Of a stretch of 31,272 nt of DNA, positions 8,042-16,647 are shown one piece after another. The DNA comes from Pseudomonadota bacterium (GTDB lineage Bacteria; Pseudomonadota; Alphaproteobacteria; Rhizobiales; Xanthobacteraceae), in NCBI GenBank assembly GCA_023449855.1, contig JAEXHR010000036.1, positions 1-31,272 on the forward strand. Direction: 5' to 3'. Every line of letters begins with the position of its first letter. The first letter of the stretch is position 1. Both the position numbers and the translations under genes were made by a program. The notes beneath the pieces are model-generated. The model had not been told where the DNA came from. It was given only the letters and a program-made list of their open reading frames with translations, and searched no databases.

Positions 8042-8207
8042 CGACGCGTCTCCCCGCGGTTTGGTGGATACAACGTTCAGCATATCGGGTTACCCACAAG
8101 AACTAGTCTAGCTGAGCGAGGTGATATCAAGCAGATGTCACAGTTTGCAACCCGCAGATGACGTTTTTCCTGCGCAAAATCGGGTCGCTGCTTAACGCGC
8201 GCTGAAC

Positions 8208-8813
8208 TTAGTGCACGTCAGCGAATGCAGTCGCCTGCGACGGCAACTCATCGGTGCTGGCGATGGCGGGGCCGCGCACGGCGGGCGCAGGCTCGGGAAC
8301 GCTTTCGGCGGGAGCCGTACCGTTGATCATGCCGCCGAGACCGGTGAGGCCGGCCTGGGCGATCCGGCGCAGCGTGAGATCGTCGGCGGTACCCCAGGCA
8401 TCCCGGCTGCCCTTGCCGGTAGCCTCCTCGCCGCTAAGGCGGAAGGCGCGGTTCTGGTCGCGATCATAAACGTCCCAGACCCAGGCGATGGAAGTGTTGG
8501 GGCCACGCACCTGTGCCGACAGATAGCTGCGGATGCGGAAGGCAGCGCTGTCCTTGCGGGAGACCACCGCAAGGCTGCGCAATTTCGCTTCGCTGTCGAG
8601 CACATTGACCATGCGTTCGAAGACCTGAGGCGGCGGGCCATCGATGGATTCAAAGGCTACGGTCGGGCCGCCGGCCGGAGACATGCTGGCTTGGGCATTC
8701 ATCGGACCGCCGCCGGAATTGCTGACGCAGCCACCGAGACCGAGCGTCGCGCCGAGCAGGACAAGTGCGGGCAGCAACCTGGTTCGGGAGGCAAAAACGG
8801 CAGGAAATCGCAT
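8208..8813 (-). CDS. Predicted lipoprotein of unknown function
   Basis: This 201-aa protein has a short basic N terminus, a hydrophobic stretch (about 13-25) and the lipobox LGGC with the lipidated cysteine at C29, so it is probably an Lgt/signal peptidase II substrate anchored in a membrane. The middle (about 50-150) looks globular, with IAWVWDVYDRDQNRAFRLSG. The tail is rich in Pro and Ala. I recognise no named domain; similar proteins seem to exist in Bradyrhizobiaceae, but I cannot verify that here. The ATG has a weak ribosome site. Confidence 0.75.
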   Translation of the reverse strand: MRFPAVFASRTRLLPALVLLGATLGLGGCVSNSGGGPMNAQASMSPAGGPTVAFESIDGPPPQVFERMVNVLDSEAKLRSLAVVSRKDSAAFRIRSYLSAQVRGPNTSIAWVWDVYDRDQNRAFRLSGEEATGKGSRDAWGTADDLTLRRIAQAGLTGLGGMINGTAPAESVPEPAPAVRGPAIASTDELPSQATAFADVH

Positions 8814-8999
8814 GCGATGTCGTCCGACGTGGAGCGGCGCGTGAACGCCGCCGGATGGTCGAGCGATATCGTTAAAATGCGTTAAGGTCTAGGGCGGGGC
8901 CGTCGCAGATATTACCAAGGTAGACGGCTCGATGCCGGGTTTTGGGCAATTTTCTTTAAATTTTAAATAGTTACGTCCTGTGCCGAATGCCGGCTATGG

Positions 9000-9770
9000 T
9001 TAACGTGCGAGCACGATGGCGTGAATCTGGCGGCCGTAATCCGGCTCCTTGCGATGCACGGTGCGGCGATAGGAAAACAGCTGCTCGTCCGGATAGGTGT
9101 CGATGCCGGTGTCGTCGATACGGGCGATACCGGCGCAAGCTAGGCGCATGCGGATGAAGCCGGCGAGATCGAACATGGCATGACCTTCGCGCGATGACGG
9201 GATGAAGAAACGCGCGAAGTCCTGATCGGCTGCGGTGAAACGCTCGACGAATTCTGCGCCGACCTCATAGCTCGGCTGCCGGATCAGTGGGCCGATGGCG
9301 ACGGTGATGTCGGCGCGGTTGGCGCCCAGCTTTTCCATCGCATCGATGGTGTTTTCCAGCACGCCGGTGAAAGCGCCTTTCCAGCCGGCATGCGCCACGC
9401 CGATCACGCGTGCCTTGGAGTCGGCGAACAGGATCGGGCCGCAATCGGCCGTGGTGACGCCGAGGGCGAGGCCGGGTGTCGCTGTCACCATCGCATCGAC
9501 GCGCGGGCGGGATTCCAGATCCCACGGCTTGGTTGCCACGGCGACATCGGGCGAATGGATTTGATGCGCGGTCAGGAAATGGCCGACATCGACGCCCATG
9601 GCCGCGGCCATGCGCTTGCGGTTCTCGGCGACGTCAGCGGGATCGTCGTTGGAGCCTATGCCGCCATTGAGGCCGGCATAGATGCCCTTGGAGACGCCGC
9701 CGTCGCGGGTGAAGAATGCATGGCGCAGGCCGGGAAGGTCGGAGAGCGCAGCAGAGGCAAAAGTCTTCAT
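9000..9770 (-). CDS. pgeF: PgeF/YfiH-type laccase-domain protein
   Basis: This 256-aa protein belongs to the YfiH/PgeF/LACC1 family, annotated as polyphenol oxidase or purine nucleoside phosphorylase. In bacteria it is implicated in peptidoglycan editing by removing L-Ser-containing muropeptide precursors. The metal ligands expected in the family are present: H72 in LTAHQIHSPDV, C110 in TTADCGPILFAD and H127 in GVAHAGWKGA. It is the last gene of the lgt / methyltransferase / pgeF operon and overlaps the preceding gene by four bases (ATGA), implying coupled translation. Confidence 0.93.
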   Translation of the reverse strand: MKTFASAALSDLPGLRHAFFTRDGGVSKGIYAGLNGGIGSNDDPADVAENRKRMAAAMGVDVGHFLTAHQIHSPDVAVATKPWDLESRPRVDAMVTATPGLALGVTTADCGPILFADSKARVIGVAHAGWKGAFTGVLENTIDAMEKLGANRADITVAIGPLIRQPSYEVGAEFVERFTAADQDFARFFIPSSREGHAMFDLAGFIRMRLACAGIARIDDTGIDTYPDEQLFSYRRTVHRKEPDYGRQIHAIVLAR

Positions 9771-10885
9771 GCAGAAAGCTCCGGCGTATCGCTGAGCGCC
9801 ACCAGCGTTTCGATCTTCGGATCGGAAATGCCGATCACCTTGAACATCGAGCCCATGCCGCCGCGGCCCGAGTCGATCAGGCGCTTGAGTGCGCTGGAGA
9901 CGGTTTCGGACACTTCCGGCGTTGCCTTGGCCATCAGCGTGAGGGCTCGCGTCTCGATGCCGAGGCGCTTGAGGAATTCGCCTTGCGTCACCGGGCCATG
10001 CACGCGACCGCCGACATCTTCGGCGGCGCGGGCGAGCGCCTGGAAATCCACATGTGCGGTGATGTCCGCCTGGCCGGGATTCTTCAGCGGATCAGTGTAG
10101 CTGTGTTTCGCGATGGCCTGGAACGTGTCGCCGGCATCGCTGCGCACATGGCCGTAGTCGATGATCACGGCAGCGCCGCCGTGATCGCGGACACGCCGTG
10201 CGATGGTCATCGCTTCGCTGTCCGGCCGCCATTCGAAGATGGCGCCGATCGGCGCCGCGCGCACCAGGGGTGGCAGCAGCAGTTCGAAGCGCGGGATCGG
10301 CTCGGCCGATGCGCCGAAGATCAGTTGCCCGTCGGCGCTGATATCGACAGTGCGTTCGTGCCAGCCGCCGTCGCGTTTGATGGCCTGATGGATCGGCAGC
10401 ACGTCGAAATATTCGTTGGCAAGGATGACCGAGGGGCCTTCCGGCACGGTCGCTAGGCTGTCGTGCCATGTCAGGCTACGCAGCGCCGGCAGCGATGCTT
10501 TCTGCTTTGCGCGCAGTACCGGATTGATCTCGACCAGATGCACATGCAGCGCCTGATAGAGATCCGGCAGCACGCGCATCGCGCGCAGTGCGTCCGACAT
10601 CATGGTGCCGCGGCCAGGGCCGAGTTCGATCAGGTGCAATTTCGATGGCGAGTCCATGCCGCGCCAGACGGATGCGGCCCACAGGCCGAGCAATTCGCCA
10701 AACATCTGGCTGACTTCCGGCGAGGTCGTGAAATCGCCTTCGCGACCGAGCGGATCGCGCGCGATGTAGTAGCCATGGCGCGGATGCGTCAGGCACAGTT
10801 CCATATAGCGCCACACCGGCATCGGACCGGTGGAGCGGATCAGGCGCTTGATCTCGTCGAGCAGCAGTGATGCTTGATCGTTCAC
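9767..10885 (-). CDS. MidA/NDUFAF7-family SAM-dependent methyltransferase
   Basis: This 372-aa protein carries the PF02636-type methyltransferase fold. GDFTTSPEVSQMFGELLGLW near residue 50 and the SAM-binding ELGPGRGTMM near 90 are diagnostic, and VILANEYFDVLPIH is also conserved. The mitochondrial homologue NDUFAF7/MidA dimethylates an arginine of the complex I 49-kDa subunit; a similar role in bacteria is inferred. The start is a GTG at 10885, two bases after the lgt stop, and the end overlaps pgeF, so the three genes are tightly coupled. Confidence 0.9.
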   Translation of the reverse strand: MNDQASLLLDEIKRLIRSTGPMPVWRYMELCLTHPRHGYYIARDPLGREGDFTTSPEVSQMFGELLGLWAASVWRGMDSPSKLHLIELGPGRGTMMSDALRAMRVLPDLYQALHVHLVEINPVLRAKQKASLPALRSLTWHDSLATVPEGPSVILANEYFDVLPIHQAIKRDGGWHERTVDISADGQLIFGASAEPIPRFELLLPPLVRAAPIGAIFEWRPDSEAMTIARRVRDHGGAAVIIDYGHVRSDAGDTFQAIAKHSYTDPLKNPGQADITAHVDFQALARAAEDVGGRVHGPVTQGEFLKRLGIETRALTLMAKATPEVSETVSSALKRLIDSGRGGMGSMFKVIGISDPKIETLVALSDTPELSA

Positions 10886-10887
10886 GG

Positions 10888-11733
10888 TCAGGCCTTACCC
10901 GGATTGAGTGCACGACGGTCGGGCAGGCGCCATGCGCGCACGATCAGAACGATGCCGATAATGATCATCGGGGCGGACAGCAATTGCCCCATGGTTACCT
11001 GGCCAAAGACGAAGCCGGTCGGCGCATCCGGCTCGCGGAACAGTTCGCCGACGATCCGCGCGCAGCCATAGACGACCGTGAACGCGCCCAGCACCATGCC
11101 CTGCCGCTTCAGTGCACCCATGCGAACCATGATGGCGAGGACGACGAACAGCAGCAAGCCTTCGAGGCCGGCTTCATACAGTTGGCTCGGATGGCGCGGC
11201 TGCGGCCCGGCATGTGGGAAGATGACGGCCCATGGCACGCTGTCGTCCGTGACGCGTCCCCACAGCTCGCCATTGACGAAATTGGCGACGCGACCAAGGA
11301 AGATTCCGATCGGCGCCACTGCGCAAGTCAGATCGCCGAGCGAGAGGATCGAAATGCGCTGTGTCAGCGCAAATGCGATCACCGCGACGGCGCAGCCGAG
11401 ATAGCCGCCGTGGAACGACATGCCGCCGTTCCAGAGCTGGAAGATTTCGAGCGGATGCGCGTAATAATACGGGAAATTCCAGAACAGCACTTCACCGGTG
11501 CGGCCGCCGATGATGATGCCGAGCGTGACCCACAGGATGAAATCGTCGAACTGGATGAGCGAGACCGGCGCCGGGCCGCCCCACAGCCTCTCCCGCTTGA
11601 TCAGCGCACGCGCATAGACCCAGCCGAGCACGATGCCGACGATATAGGCCAGCGCGTACCAGCGAATGACGATCGGGCCGATCGCAACGGCAACGGGATT
11701 GAAGTTGGGAAAATCGATCGCGAGGAAGGGCAT
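10888..11733 (-). CDS. lgt: Prolipoprotein diacylglyceryl transferase
   Basis: Lgt transfers diacylglycerol from phosphatidylglycerol to the lipobox cysteine of prolipoproteins in the inner membrane. The 281-aa protein has about seven hydrophobic segments and the family signature GRVANFVNGELWGRV. SFHGGYLG and PSQLYEAGLEGLLLF are further conserved blocks. It is first in a three-gene operon with a two-base gap to the methyltransferase. A likely client in this window is the lipoprotein at 8208. The ATG at 11733 has only a distant GGGAG upstream. Confidence 0.95.
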   Translation of the reverse strand: MPFLAIDFPNFNPVAVAIGPIVIRWYALAYIVGIVLGWVYARALIKRERLWGGPAPVSLIQFDDFILWVTLGIIIGGRTGEVLFWNFPYYYAHPLEIFQLWNGGMSFHGGYLGCAVAVIAFALTQRISILSLGDLTCAVAPIGIFLGRVANFVNGELWGRVTDDSVPWAVIFPHAGPQPRHPSQLYEAGLEGLLLFVVLAIMVRMGALKRQGMVLGAFTVVYGCARIVGELFREPDAPTGFVFGQVTMGQLLSAPMIIIGIVLIVRAWRLPDRRALNPGKA

Positions 11734-11910
11734 GGCGTGGACTTACGGCTCCCGATGACCGCAGTAAAGCACAAGGCCATGACGAATTAAGGGATATTCG
11801 CGTTTGTGACTGTGGAAGCCGGGCGCGGCTTGAACTAAATGGGTGAGATCGCCATTGTCCGCGCGCTGCGCGACGCGGCTGTTTGAGTTTATCCGACCGG
11901 AGTTCTTGCC

Positions 11911-12162
11911 ATGACCCAGACCAACAATCGGTTATTCGACGAGATCGGCCGCTTGATGAACGAGGCCGCCGGCGCCGCCCAGGGCGTCAAGCGCGAGGTC
12001 GACACCGTTGTCCGCACCCAGGCCGAGAAGATCCTCCGCGATCTCGACCTCGTGAAGCGCGAGGAGTTCGAGGCGGTAAAAGACATGGCGCGGCTCGCCC
12101 GCGAAGAAAATGAGGCCCTGAAGGCGCGGATCGCGGCGCTGGAGGCGAAACTCGGCAGTTAA
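11911..12162 (+). CDS. ubiK: Ubiquinone biosynthesis accessory factor UbiK (BMFP/YqiC)
   Basis: This 83-aa protein matches the small BMFP-domain family. An amphipathic N-terminal half (RLFDEIGRLMNEAAGAAQGV) is followed by the conserved VKREEFEAVKDMARLAREEN and a C-terminal trimeric coiled coil ending in ALEAKLGS. UbiK helps assemble the ubiquinone biosynthetic complex, binding UbiJ and lipids in E. coli. The ATG at 11911 has GGAG eight bases upstream. It is divergent from lgt, as in related genomes as I recall. Confidence 0.9.
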   Translation: MTQTNNRLFDEIGRLMNEAAGAAQGVKREVDTVVRTQAEKILRDLDLVKREEFEAVKDMARLAREENEALKARIAALEAKLGS

Positions 12163-12301
12163 GGCCTGGGTCCAGTCCGGGTTCCGTCGATACAGGCGCC
12201 GAAAAGCCTGACATTTCCTTGTCATTTCGGCCCGATGGCGCTAAAAGCCGGCCACGTCTGCGGCCCCCGCACCCCTGGAGGCTTGCCGTGACGTGACAAC
12301 G

Positions 12302-12330
12302 AGGCCGCCCAGGCGGCCTTTAACTTTTTC
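12302..12330 (+). promoter_or_regulatory. Leader hairpin with T-rich tail before rplY
   Basis: AGGCCGCC (12302-12309) and GGCGGCCT (12312-12319) are perfect inverted repeats, followed by TTAACTTTTTC. This resembles an intrinsic terminator but lies only 30 bases before the rplY ATG. It is either the end of the ubiK transcript, an attenuator, or a ribosomal-protein autoregulatory leader. Confidence 0.6.
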
Positions 12331-12349
12331 AAAAACAAGGACTTAGACG

Positions 12350-13042
12350 ATGGCGACCGTGAAGGAATTCAAGGCGACCGCACGTCCGGTGAGCGGCAAG
12401 GGGGCCGCACGGGCAGAGCGTCGCGCCGGCCGTATTCCGGCTGTGATCTATGGTGACAACAAGCCCCCGCTGGCGATCTCGGTGGACGACAAGGAACTCC
12501 GCCTGCGTATCCAGGCCGGCCGCTTCCTGACCACCATTTTCGACATCGAACTCGATGGCCAGAAGCACCGCGTGATTCCGCGCGACTACCACCTCGATCC
12601 GGTCAAGGATTTCCCGATCCACGTCGACTTCTTCCGCCTCGGCGAAGGCGCGACCATCCGCGTCAGCGTTCCGCTGCATGTGAATGGCGGTGAAGTCGCT
12701 CCGGGCGTGAAGCGTGGCGGTACCATCAACATCGTCGCCCACTCGATCGAACTCGAAGCCGAAGCCGACAGCATTCCGCAGTATCTGGAAGTTGACGTCT
12801 CGACGCTCGACATCGGCTCGTCCCTGCACATCACCGACGTCAAGCTGCCGAAGGGCGTCAAGACGCTGGCCCGCGATGCCGACATGACCCTGGTCACCAT
12901 CGTGCCGCCGTCGGGCTACGGCGAAGAGACGCCGGCTGCAGGTGCTGCGGCTGCCGCTGCTGCTCCGGCTGCTGGCGCCAAGGCGCCGGCTGCTGGTGCG
13001 AAGGCTCCGGCCGCTGCCGCCGCTCCGGCGAAGAAGAAGTAA
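12350..13042 (+). CDS. rplY: 50S ribosomal protein L25/CTC
   Basis: This 230-aa protein is the long CTC form of L25, which binds 5S rRNA. The N-terminal L25 domain (about 1-95) includes ARPVSGKGAARAERRAGRIP and IDVDFF-like HVDFFRLGEG. The C-terminal CTC β-domain (about 100-190) includes LHITDVKLPKGVK. The last 40 residues are a low-complexity Ala/Pro/Lys tail ending KKK, common in alphaproteobacteria. AAGGA precedes the ATG. pth begins 21 bases after the stop, giving the widespread rplY-pth pairing. Confidence 0.96.
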   Translation: MATVKEFKATARPVSGKGAARAERRAGRIPAVIYGDNKPPLAISVDDKELRLRIQAGRFLTTIFDIELDGQKHRVIPRDYHLDPVKDFPIHVDFFRLGEGATIRVSVPLHVNGGEVAPGVKRGGTINIVAHSIELEAEADSIPQYLEVDVSTLDIGSSLHITDVKLPKGVKTLARDADMTLVTIVPPSGYGEETPAAGAAAAAAAPAAGAKAPAAGAKAPAAAAAPAKKK

Positions 13043-13063
13043 GCCAGCGCGGGAGACCGCGTC

Positions 13064-13687
13064 ATGCGCCTCTTTGTTGGCCTCGGAAACCCTGGTGCGA
13101 AATACCAGGGCAACCGGCACAATATCGGGTTCATGGTTCTCGACGAGATTGCGCGGCGTCACGGTTTCGCACCGTGGCGCCGTCGTTTTCAGGGCGAGAC
13201 CTCGGAGGGCACGCTTGGAAGCGAGCGTGTCATTCTGCTGAAGCCGATGACGTTCATGAACGAGTCTGGTCGCTCCGTGCAGGAAGCTGCCGCGTTCTTC
13301 AAGATTTCACTCGGCGATATCGCCGTGTTTCACGACGAGCTCGAACTGCCTTTCGCCAAAGTGCGCGTGAAGGTCGGCGGCGGAATTGCCGGGCATAACG
13401 GTCTGCGCTCGATCTCCGCCCATGTCGGCAACGATTATCGTCGCGTGCGTCTCGGTATCGGACATCCCGGTGCCAAGGAACTCGTGCATGGTCACGTGCT
13501 GAGCGATTTCGCCAAAGCCGAACGGCAGCAGCTCGAAGCTTTCAACGACGCGGTGTCCGACCATGTCGGGCTGCTCGTCGGCGGCAGCGACTCGTCGTTC
13601 CAGAACAAGGTGCATCTGACGATGCAGGCTAAGGGTTTCACGTCGAAGGACGACAACGGCTCCGCCGAGAAGCCGTCGAAGAATTAG
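13064..13687 (+). CDS. pth: Peptidyl-tRNA hydrolase
   Basis: Pth cleaves peptidyl-tRNAs released from stalled ribosomes. The 207-aa protein has the N-terminal signature VGLGNPGAKYQGNRHN with N9 and catalytic H19. N65 lies in MTFMNESG, D90 in VFHDELELP, and the conserved GGGIAGHNGLRSI follows. The C-terminal 20 residues are hydrophilic and variable. GGGAGA lies upstream of the ATG. It sits between rplY and ychF with short gaps, consistent with one transcript. Confidence 0.96.
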   Translation: MRLFVGLGNPGAKYQGNRHNIGFMVLDEIARRHGFAPWRRRFQGETSEGTLGSERVILLKPMTFMNESGRSVQEAAAFFKISLGDIAVFHDELELPFAKVRVKVGGGIAGHNGLRSISAHVGNDYRRVRLGIGHPGAKELVHGHVLSDFAKAERQQLEAFNDAVSDHVGLLVGGSDSSFQNKVHLTMQAKGFTSKDDNGSAEKPSKN

Positions 13688-13696
13688 GACAGGGTC

Positions 13697-14794
13697 ATGG
13701 GATTCAAATGCGGTATCGTCGGGCTGCCGAATGTCGGCAAATCGACGCTGTTCAATGCGCTCACCGAAACCGCAGCCGCGCAGGCCGCGAACTACCCGTT
13801 CTGCACCATCGAGCCCAACGTCGGTGAGGTGGCGGTGCCGGACAAGCGGCTCGACAAGCTTGCCGAGATCGGCAAGTCGCAGCAGATCATCCCGACCCGT
13901 CTGACCTTCGTGGATATCGCCGGCCTCGTGAAGGGCGCGTCGAAGGGCGAAGGTCTCGGCAATCAATTCCTGGCGACCATCCGTGAAGTCGATGCCGTCG
14001 CCCATGTGGTGCGCTGCTTCGAGGACGGCGACATTACCCACGTGGAAGGCAAGGTCGATCCGCTCGCCGATATCGAAATCATCGAGACTGAGCTGATGCT
14101 CGCCGATCTCGACAGCCTCGAAAAGCGTGTCGATAACCTGACCAAGAAGGCCAAGGGCAACGACAAGGATGCCAAGGAGCAGCTCGAACTCGTGCAGCGT
14201 GCACTGGTGCTGTTGCGCGACGGCAAGCCGACCCGCGGTATGGAGCGCAAGCCGGAAGAAGAGCGCGCATTCCGCATGCTGGGCCTCCTGACTTCGAAGC
14301 CGGTGCTTTATGTCTGCAATGTCGAGGAAGGTTCGGCGCAGAACGGCAATAAGTTCTCCGAAAAGGTGTTCGAACACGCCAAGAAGGAAGGCGCCGAAGC
14401 TGTCGTCATCTCGGCGAAGATCGAATCCGAAATTGCGACGCTGTCACGCGAGGAACGCACCGAATTCCTCGATACGCTCGGCCTTGAAGAGGCTGGTCTC
14501 GATCGGCTGATCCGCGCAGGCTACACGCTGCTGCAGCTGATCACCTATTTCACCGTCGGTCCGAAGGAGGCGCGTGCCTGGACGATCACGCGTGGAACGA
14601 AGGCGCCGCAGGCGGCCGCCGTCATTCACACCGATTTCGAAAAGGGCTTCATCCGCGCCGAAACCATCGCCTATGACGACTATGTCAGGCTGAATGGCGA
14701 AGCCGGCGCTCGCGACGGCGGCAAGCTGCGGTTGGAAGGCAAGGAATACATCGTCGCCGATGGCGACGTGCTGCATTTCCGGTTCAATACCTAA
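13697..14794 (+). CDS. ychF: Redox-regulated ATPase YchF (OLA1 type)
   Basis: This 365-aa Obg-like P-loop protein has the G1 motif GLPNVGKST (8-16), the switch region NYPFCTIEPNVG and the G3 motif DIAGLVKGASKGEG. The G4 position reads NVEE instead of NKxD, which in this family gives ATP preference. A helical insertion (about 130-190) and a C-terminal TGS-like domain (ARAWTITRGTKAPQAA) follow. The family binds ribosomes and is linked to oxidative stress. It is last in the rplY-pth-ychF unit; the pth-ychF gap is nine bases. Confidence 0.96.
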   Translation: MGFKCGIVGLPNVGKSTLFNALTETAAAQAANYPFCTIEPNVGEVAVPDKRLDKLAEIGKSQQIIPTRLTFVDIAGLVKGASKGEGLGNQFLATIREVDAVAHVVRCFEDGDITHVEGKVDPLADIEIIETELMLADLDSLEKRVDNLTKKAKGNDKDAKEQLELVQRALVLLRDGKPTRGMERKPEEERAFRMLGLLTSKPVLYVCNVEEGSAQNGNKFSEKVFEHAKKEGAEAVVISAKIESEIATLSREERTEFLDTLGLEEAGLDRLIRAGYTLLQLITYFTVGPKEARAWTITRGTKAPQAAAVIHTDFEKGFIRAETIAYDDYVRLNGEAGARDGGKLRLEGKEYIVADGDVLHFRFNT

Positions 14795-14814
14795 GTGACA
14801 TCACCACCTACGCT

Positions 14815-14945
14815 GCCCTCATCCTGAGGTGCCGTCGCTATTGCGACGGCCTCGAAGGATGGCGGCAGGGCTCGGAGTCCAGCCATCTCATGGTTCGAGA
14901 CGCGCGCAAGATGCGCGCTCCTCACCATGAGGGACCTGAGATTGG
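14815..14945. repeat. Compound palindromic repeat downstream of ychF
   Basis: Two nested stem systems are seen. GCCGTCGC (14831-14838) pairs with GCGACGGC (14843-14850) inside a CATCCT/AGGATG stem. CTCATGG (14887-14893) pairs with CCATGAG (14925-14931), enclosing GCGCGC-AAGAT-GCGCGC. I recognise this CTCATGGTTCGAGACGCGCG type as a dispersed intergenic repeat of Bradyrhizobiaceae. It lies between convergent genes. Confidence 0.8.
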
Positions 14946-14976
14946 GACACGACACAGCGATCCTACGGCGCCAATA

Positions 14977-15276
14977 CTACAAGCCCCGCTGCTCACCCTG
15001 ATCGCGGATCGCGCCCAGGTGCTCGTTGATCCGGAACACGATCAGCACGAATTCCGCGCTGATGCGCGCGGCGATGACGCCGACGATGACGCTGGCGAGG
15101 CTCGACAGCAGCAAGATGAAGCCGCCAAACGGGCTGATCGCCATTGTGGCCAGGCCAGAGAAAATGCCCGAGATCCCGAACAGGACGATCAGGGCGATTA
15201 CCAGCCAATAAAACGTCTTGATGATCGTGGGCGTGATGAAACGGTCCCACTGAAACAGGTCGCGAAATTCGAACAT
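14977..15276 (-). CDS. Small DUF4282-like membrane protein
   Basis: This 99-aa protein begins FEFRDLFQWDRFITP and contains two long hydrophobic segments (about 19-43 and 50-73). It ends in an amphipathic tail with FVLIVFRINEHLGAIRDQ. That architecture matches DUF4282 proteins, whose function is unknown. The ATG at 15276 has GGGGAGA at good spacing, so the 44 extra residues of the longer ORF are rejected. It is convergent with ychF across the palindromic repeat. Confidence 0.8.
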   Translation of the reverse strand: MFEFRDLFQWDRFITPTIIKTFYWLVIALIVLFGISGIFSGLATMAISPFGGFILLLSSLASVIVGVIAARISAEFVLIVFRINEHLGAIRDQGEQRGL

Positions 15277-15436
15277 TCGGAAAATCTCCCCCAGTACTAC
15301 GCGTGAAGTCTCAAGGCCTCCCGCATCATGGGCTCGTTTCCCCTCCCGTAAGTTACGGGCGAGCCATGCAGGTGACCGGGTTGAGATTGCTCCAAATAAC
15401 GGCCACAATCAGGCTCCTTTGACGGCATTCCCCATC

Positions 15437-15895
15437 ATGACCCTGACATTCGAAGATTTTCAGCCGGGACATTTCGGCAGTTTTGGTCCCCGTTTGGTCA
15501 CTCGCGATGAAATCATCGCTTATGCCAAAGAATATGATCCGCAGCCGATGCATCTGGATGAAGAAGCCGCCAAGGCATCGATGCTGAAGGGGCTCGCCGG
15601 TTCGGGCTGGCACATGTGCTCGCTGATGATGCGCATGATCTATGACGGCTTTCTGCACAAAACCGCATCGCTCGGGGCGCCTGGTGTCACCGAAATGAAA
15701 TGGCTGATGCCGTTTCGTCCGAACGATGAACTCACGCTCGATGTCGAGGTGCTGGAGACGCGCGCATCGCAGTCTCGTCCGTCGATGGGTCTCGTGACCT
15801 TCCGGTTCAGCACGCGCAATGCGAAGGGGCAGATGGTGTCGGACATGACTGTACCGATCATGATCGGCCGCCGCGTGACTGCGGAGCAGGTGTGA
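15437..15895 (+). CDS. MaoC-like hot-dog dehydratase (first of pair)
   Basis: This 152-aa protein has a single hot-dog fold of the MaoC / (R)-specific enoyl-CoA hydratase type. The hydratase motif appears as EYDPQPMHLDEEAAK, with D34 and H39 as the presumed catalytic pair. SGWHMCSLMMRM follows as the central helix, and EMKWLMPFRPNDELTL is the typical overhanging strand. I start it at ATG 15437; a TTG at 15419 would add six residues and neither has a clear ribosome site. One base separates it from the second MaoC gene. Substrate is unknown. Confidence 0.85.
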   Translation: MTLTFEDFQPGHFGSFGPRLVTRDEIIAYAKEYDPQPMHLDEEAAKASMLKGLAGSGWHMCSLMMRMIYDGFLHKTASLGAPGVTEMKWLMPFRPNDELTLDVEVLETRASQSRPSMGLVTFRFSTRNAKGQMVSDMTVPIMIGRRVTAEQV

Positions 15896-15896
15896 C

Positions 15897-16379
15897 ATGC
15901 CGTTTCTCGAAGACATGAAAATCGGCCATCGCCGCGAACTCGGCACGTTCACGTTCACCGCGGAAGCGATCAAGACGTTTGCGCGCGAATTCGATCCGCA
16001 GCCGTTTCATCTCGATGAAGAAGCTGGCCGCAATTCGCTGTTCGGTGGGCTCGTCGCATCCGGCTGGCACGTCGCATCGGTCTGCATGAAACTGATCGTT
16101 GCGGACGGTGTCCGCGCGCGTCAGGAGGCCGAAGCGCGCGGTGAGGAATTCGGGACCGGCGGCCCTTCGCCCGGCTTTCGCGATCTCAACTGGCTGAAAC
16201 CCGTTTTCGCGGGGGATACGTTGACTTATTCCAGTGAAATCGTTTCGGCACGTGCTACGGCATCACGGCCTGGTTGGGGTATCGTTCAATCGAAGAGCGT
16301 CGCCGTCAATCAGCGGGGAGAAGAGGTTTACTCTTTTCTCGGCTCGGTATTTCTGCCACAGCGCAGCGGCCGCAATTAA
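15897..16379 (+). CDS. MaoC-like hot-dog dehydratase (second of pair)
   Basis: This 160-aa hot-dog protein is clearly related to its neighbour: FDPQPFHLDEEAGR with D33 and H38, ASGWHVASVCMKL, and DLNWLKPVFAGDTLTY. The start codon is one base after the TGA of the first copy, so they are co-translated. Adjacent MaoC paralogues often assemble as heterodimers or heterotetramers in CoA-ester hydration; that is inference. A middle insertion around EARGEEFGTGGPSPG distinguishes it from the first copy. Confidence 0.87.
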   Translation: MPFLEDMKIGHRRELGTFTFTAEAIKTFAREFDPQPFHLDEEAGRNSLFGGLVASGWHVASVCMKLIVADGVRARQEAEARGEEFGTGGPSPGFRDLNWLKPVFAGDTLTYSSEIVSARATASRPGWGIVQSKSVAVNQRGEEVYSFLGSVFLPQRSGRN

Positions 16380-16490
16380 CCCAATCCAACTTTGTCGGTG
16401 GAACCGGCTCAACGTTAATGTGTTTTGAACTTTGTGAGCGTGATGTGCGACAGACGCACAACGGATGCTTAGGACTGACTGGGGACTACA

Positions 16491-16634
16491 ATGGCTGATC
16501 GCGCCGGATTGAAATTTGTCGGCTTCATCTTCGCAAGCGTCACGCTTGCGGTGATGTTTGGCACCTGCATGGTGGTGAAGGGCTATGCTGACGGCGCCTA
16601 CACGCTGGATAACAGCGCGGTCGTCAGCGAGTAA
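16491..16634 (+). CDS. Mini membrane protein, 47 aa
   Basis: This is an unrecognised 47-aa protein with one hydrophobic segment (about 8-29, KFVGFIFASVTLAVMFG). A short C-terminal tail follows, containing VVKGYADGAYTLD. GGGGA lies seven to eight bases before the ATG, which supports translation. It faces another mini membrane protein at 16705 in convergent orientation. No function can be assigned. Confidence 0.7.
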   Translation: MADRAGLKFVGFIFASVTLAVMFGTCMVVKGYADGAYTLDNSAVVSE

Positions 16635-16647
16635 TGACGCGTTGCCT

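Noticed and set aside
14890..15306. 138-aa plus-strand ORF after ychF
   Set aside because: It starts inside the palindromic repeat and is antisense to the DUF4282-like gene, which has a good ribosome site.
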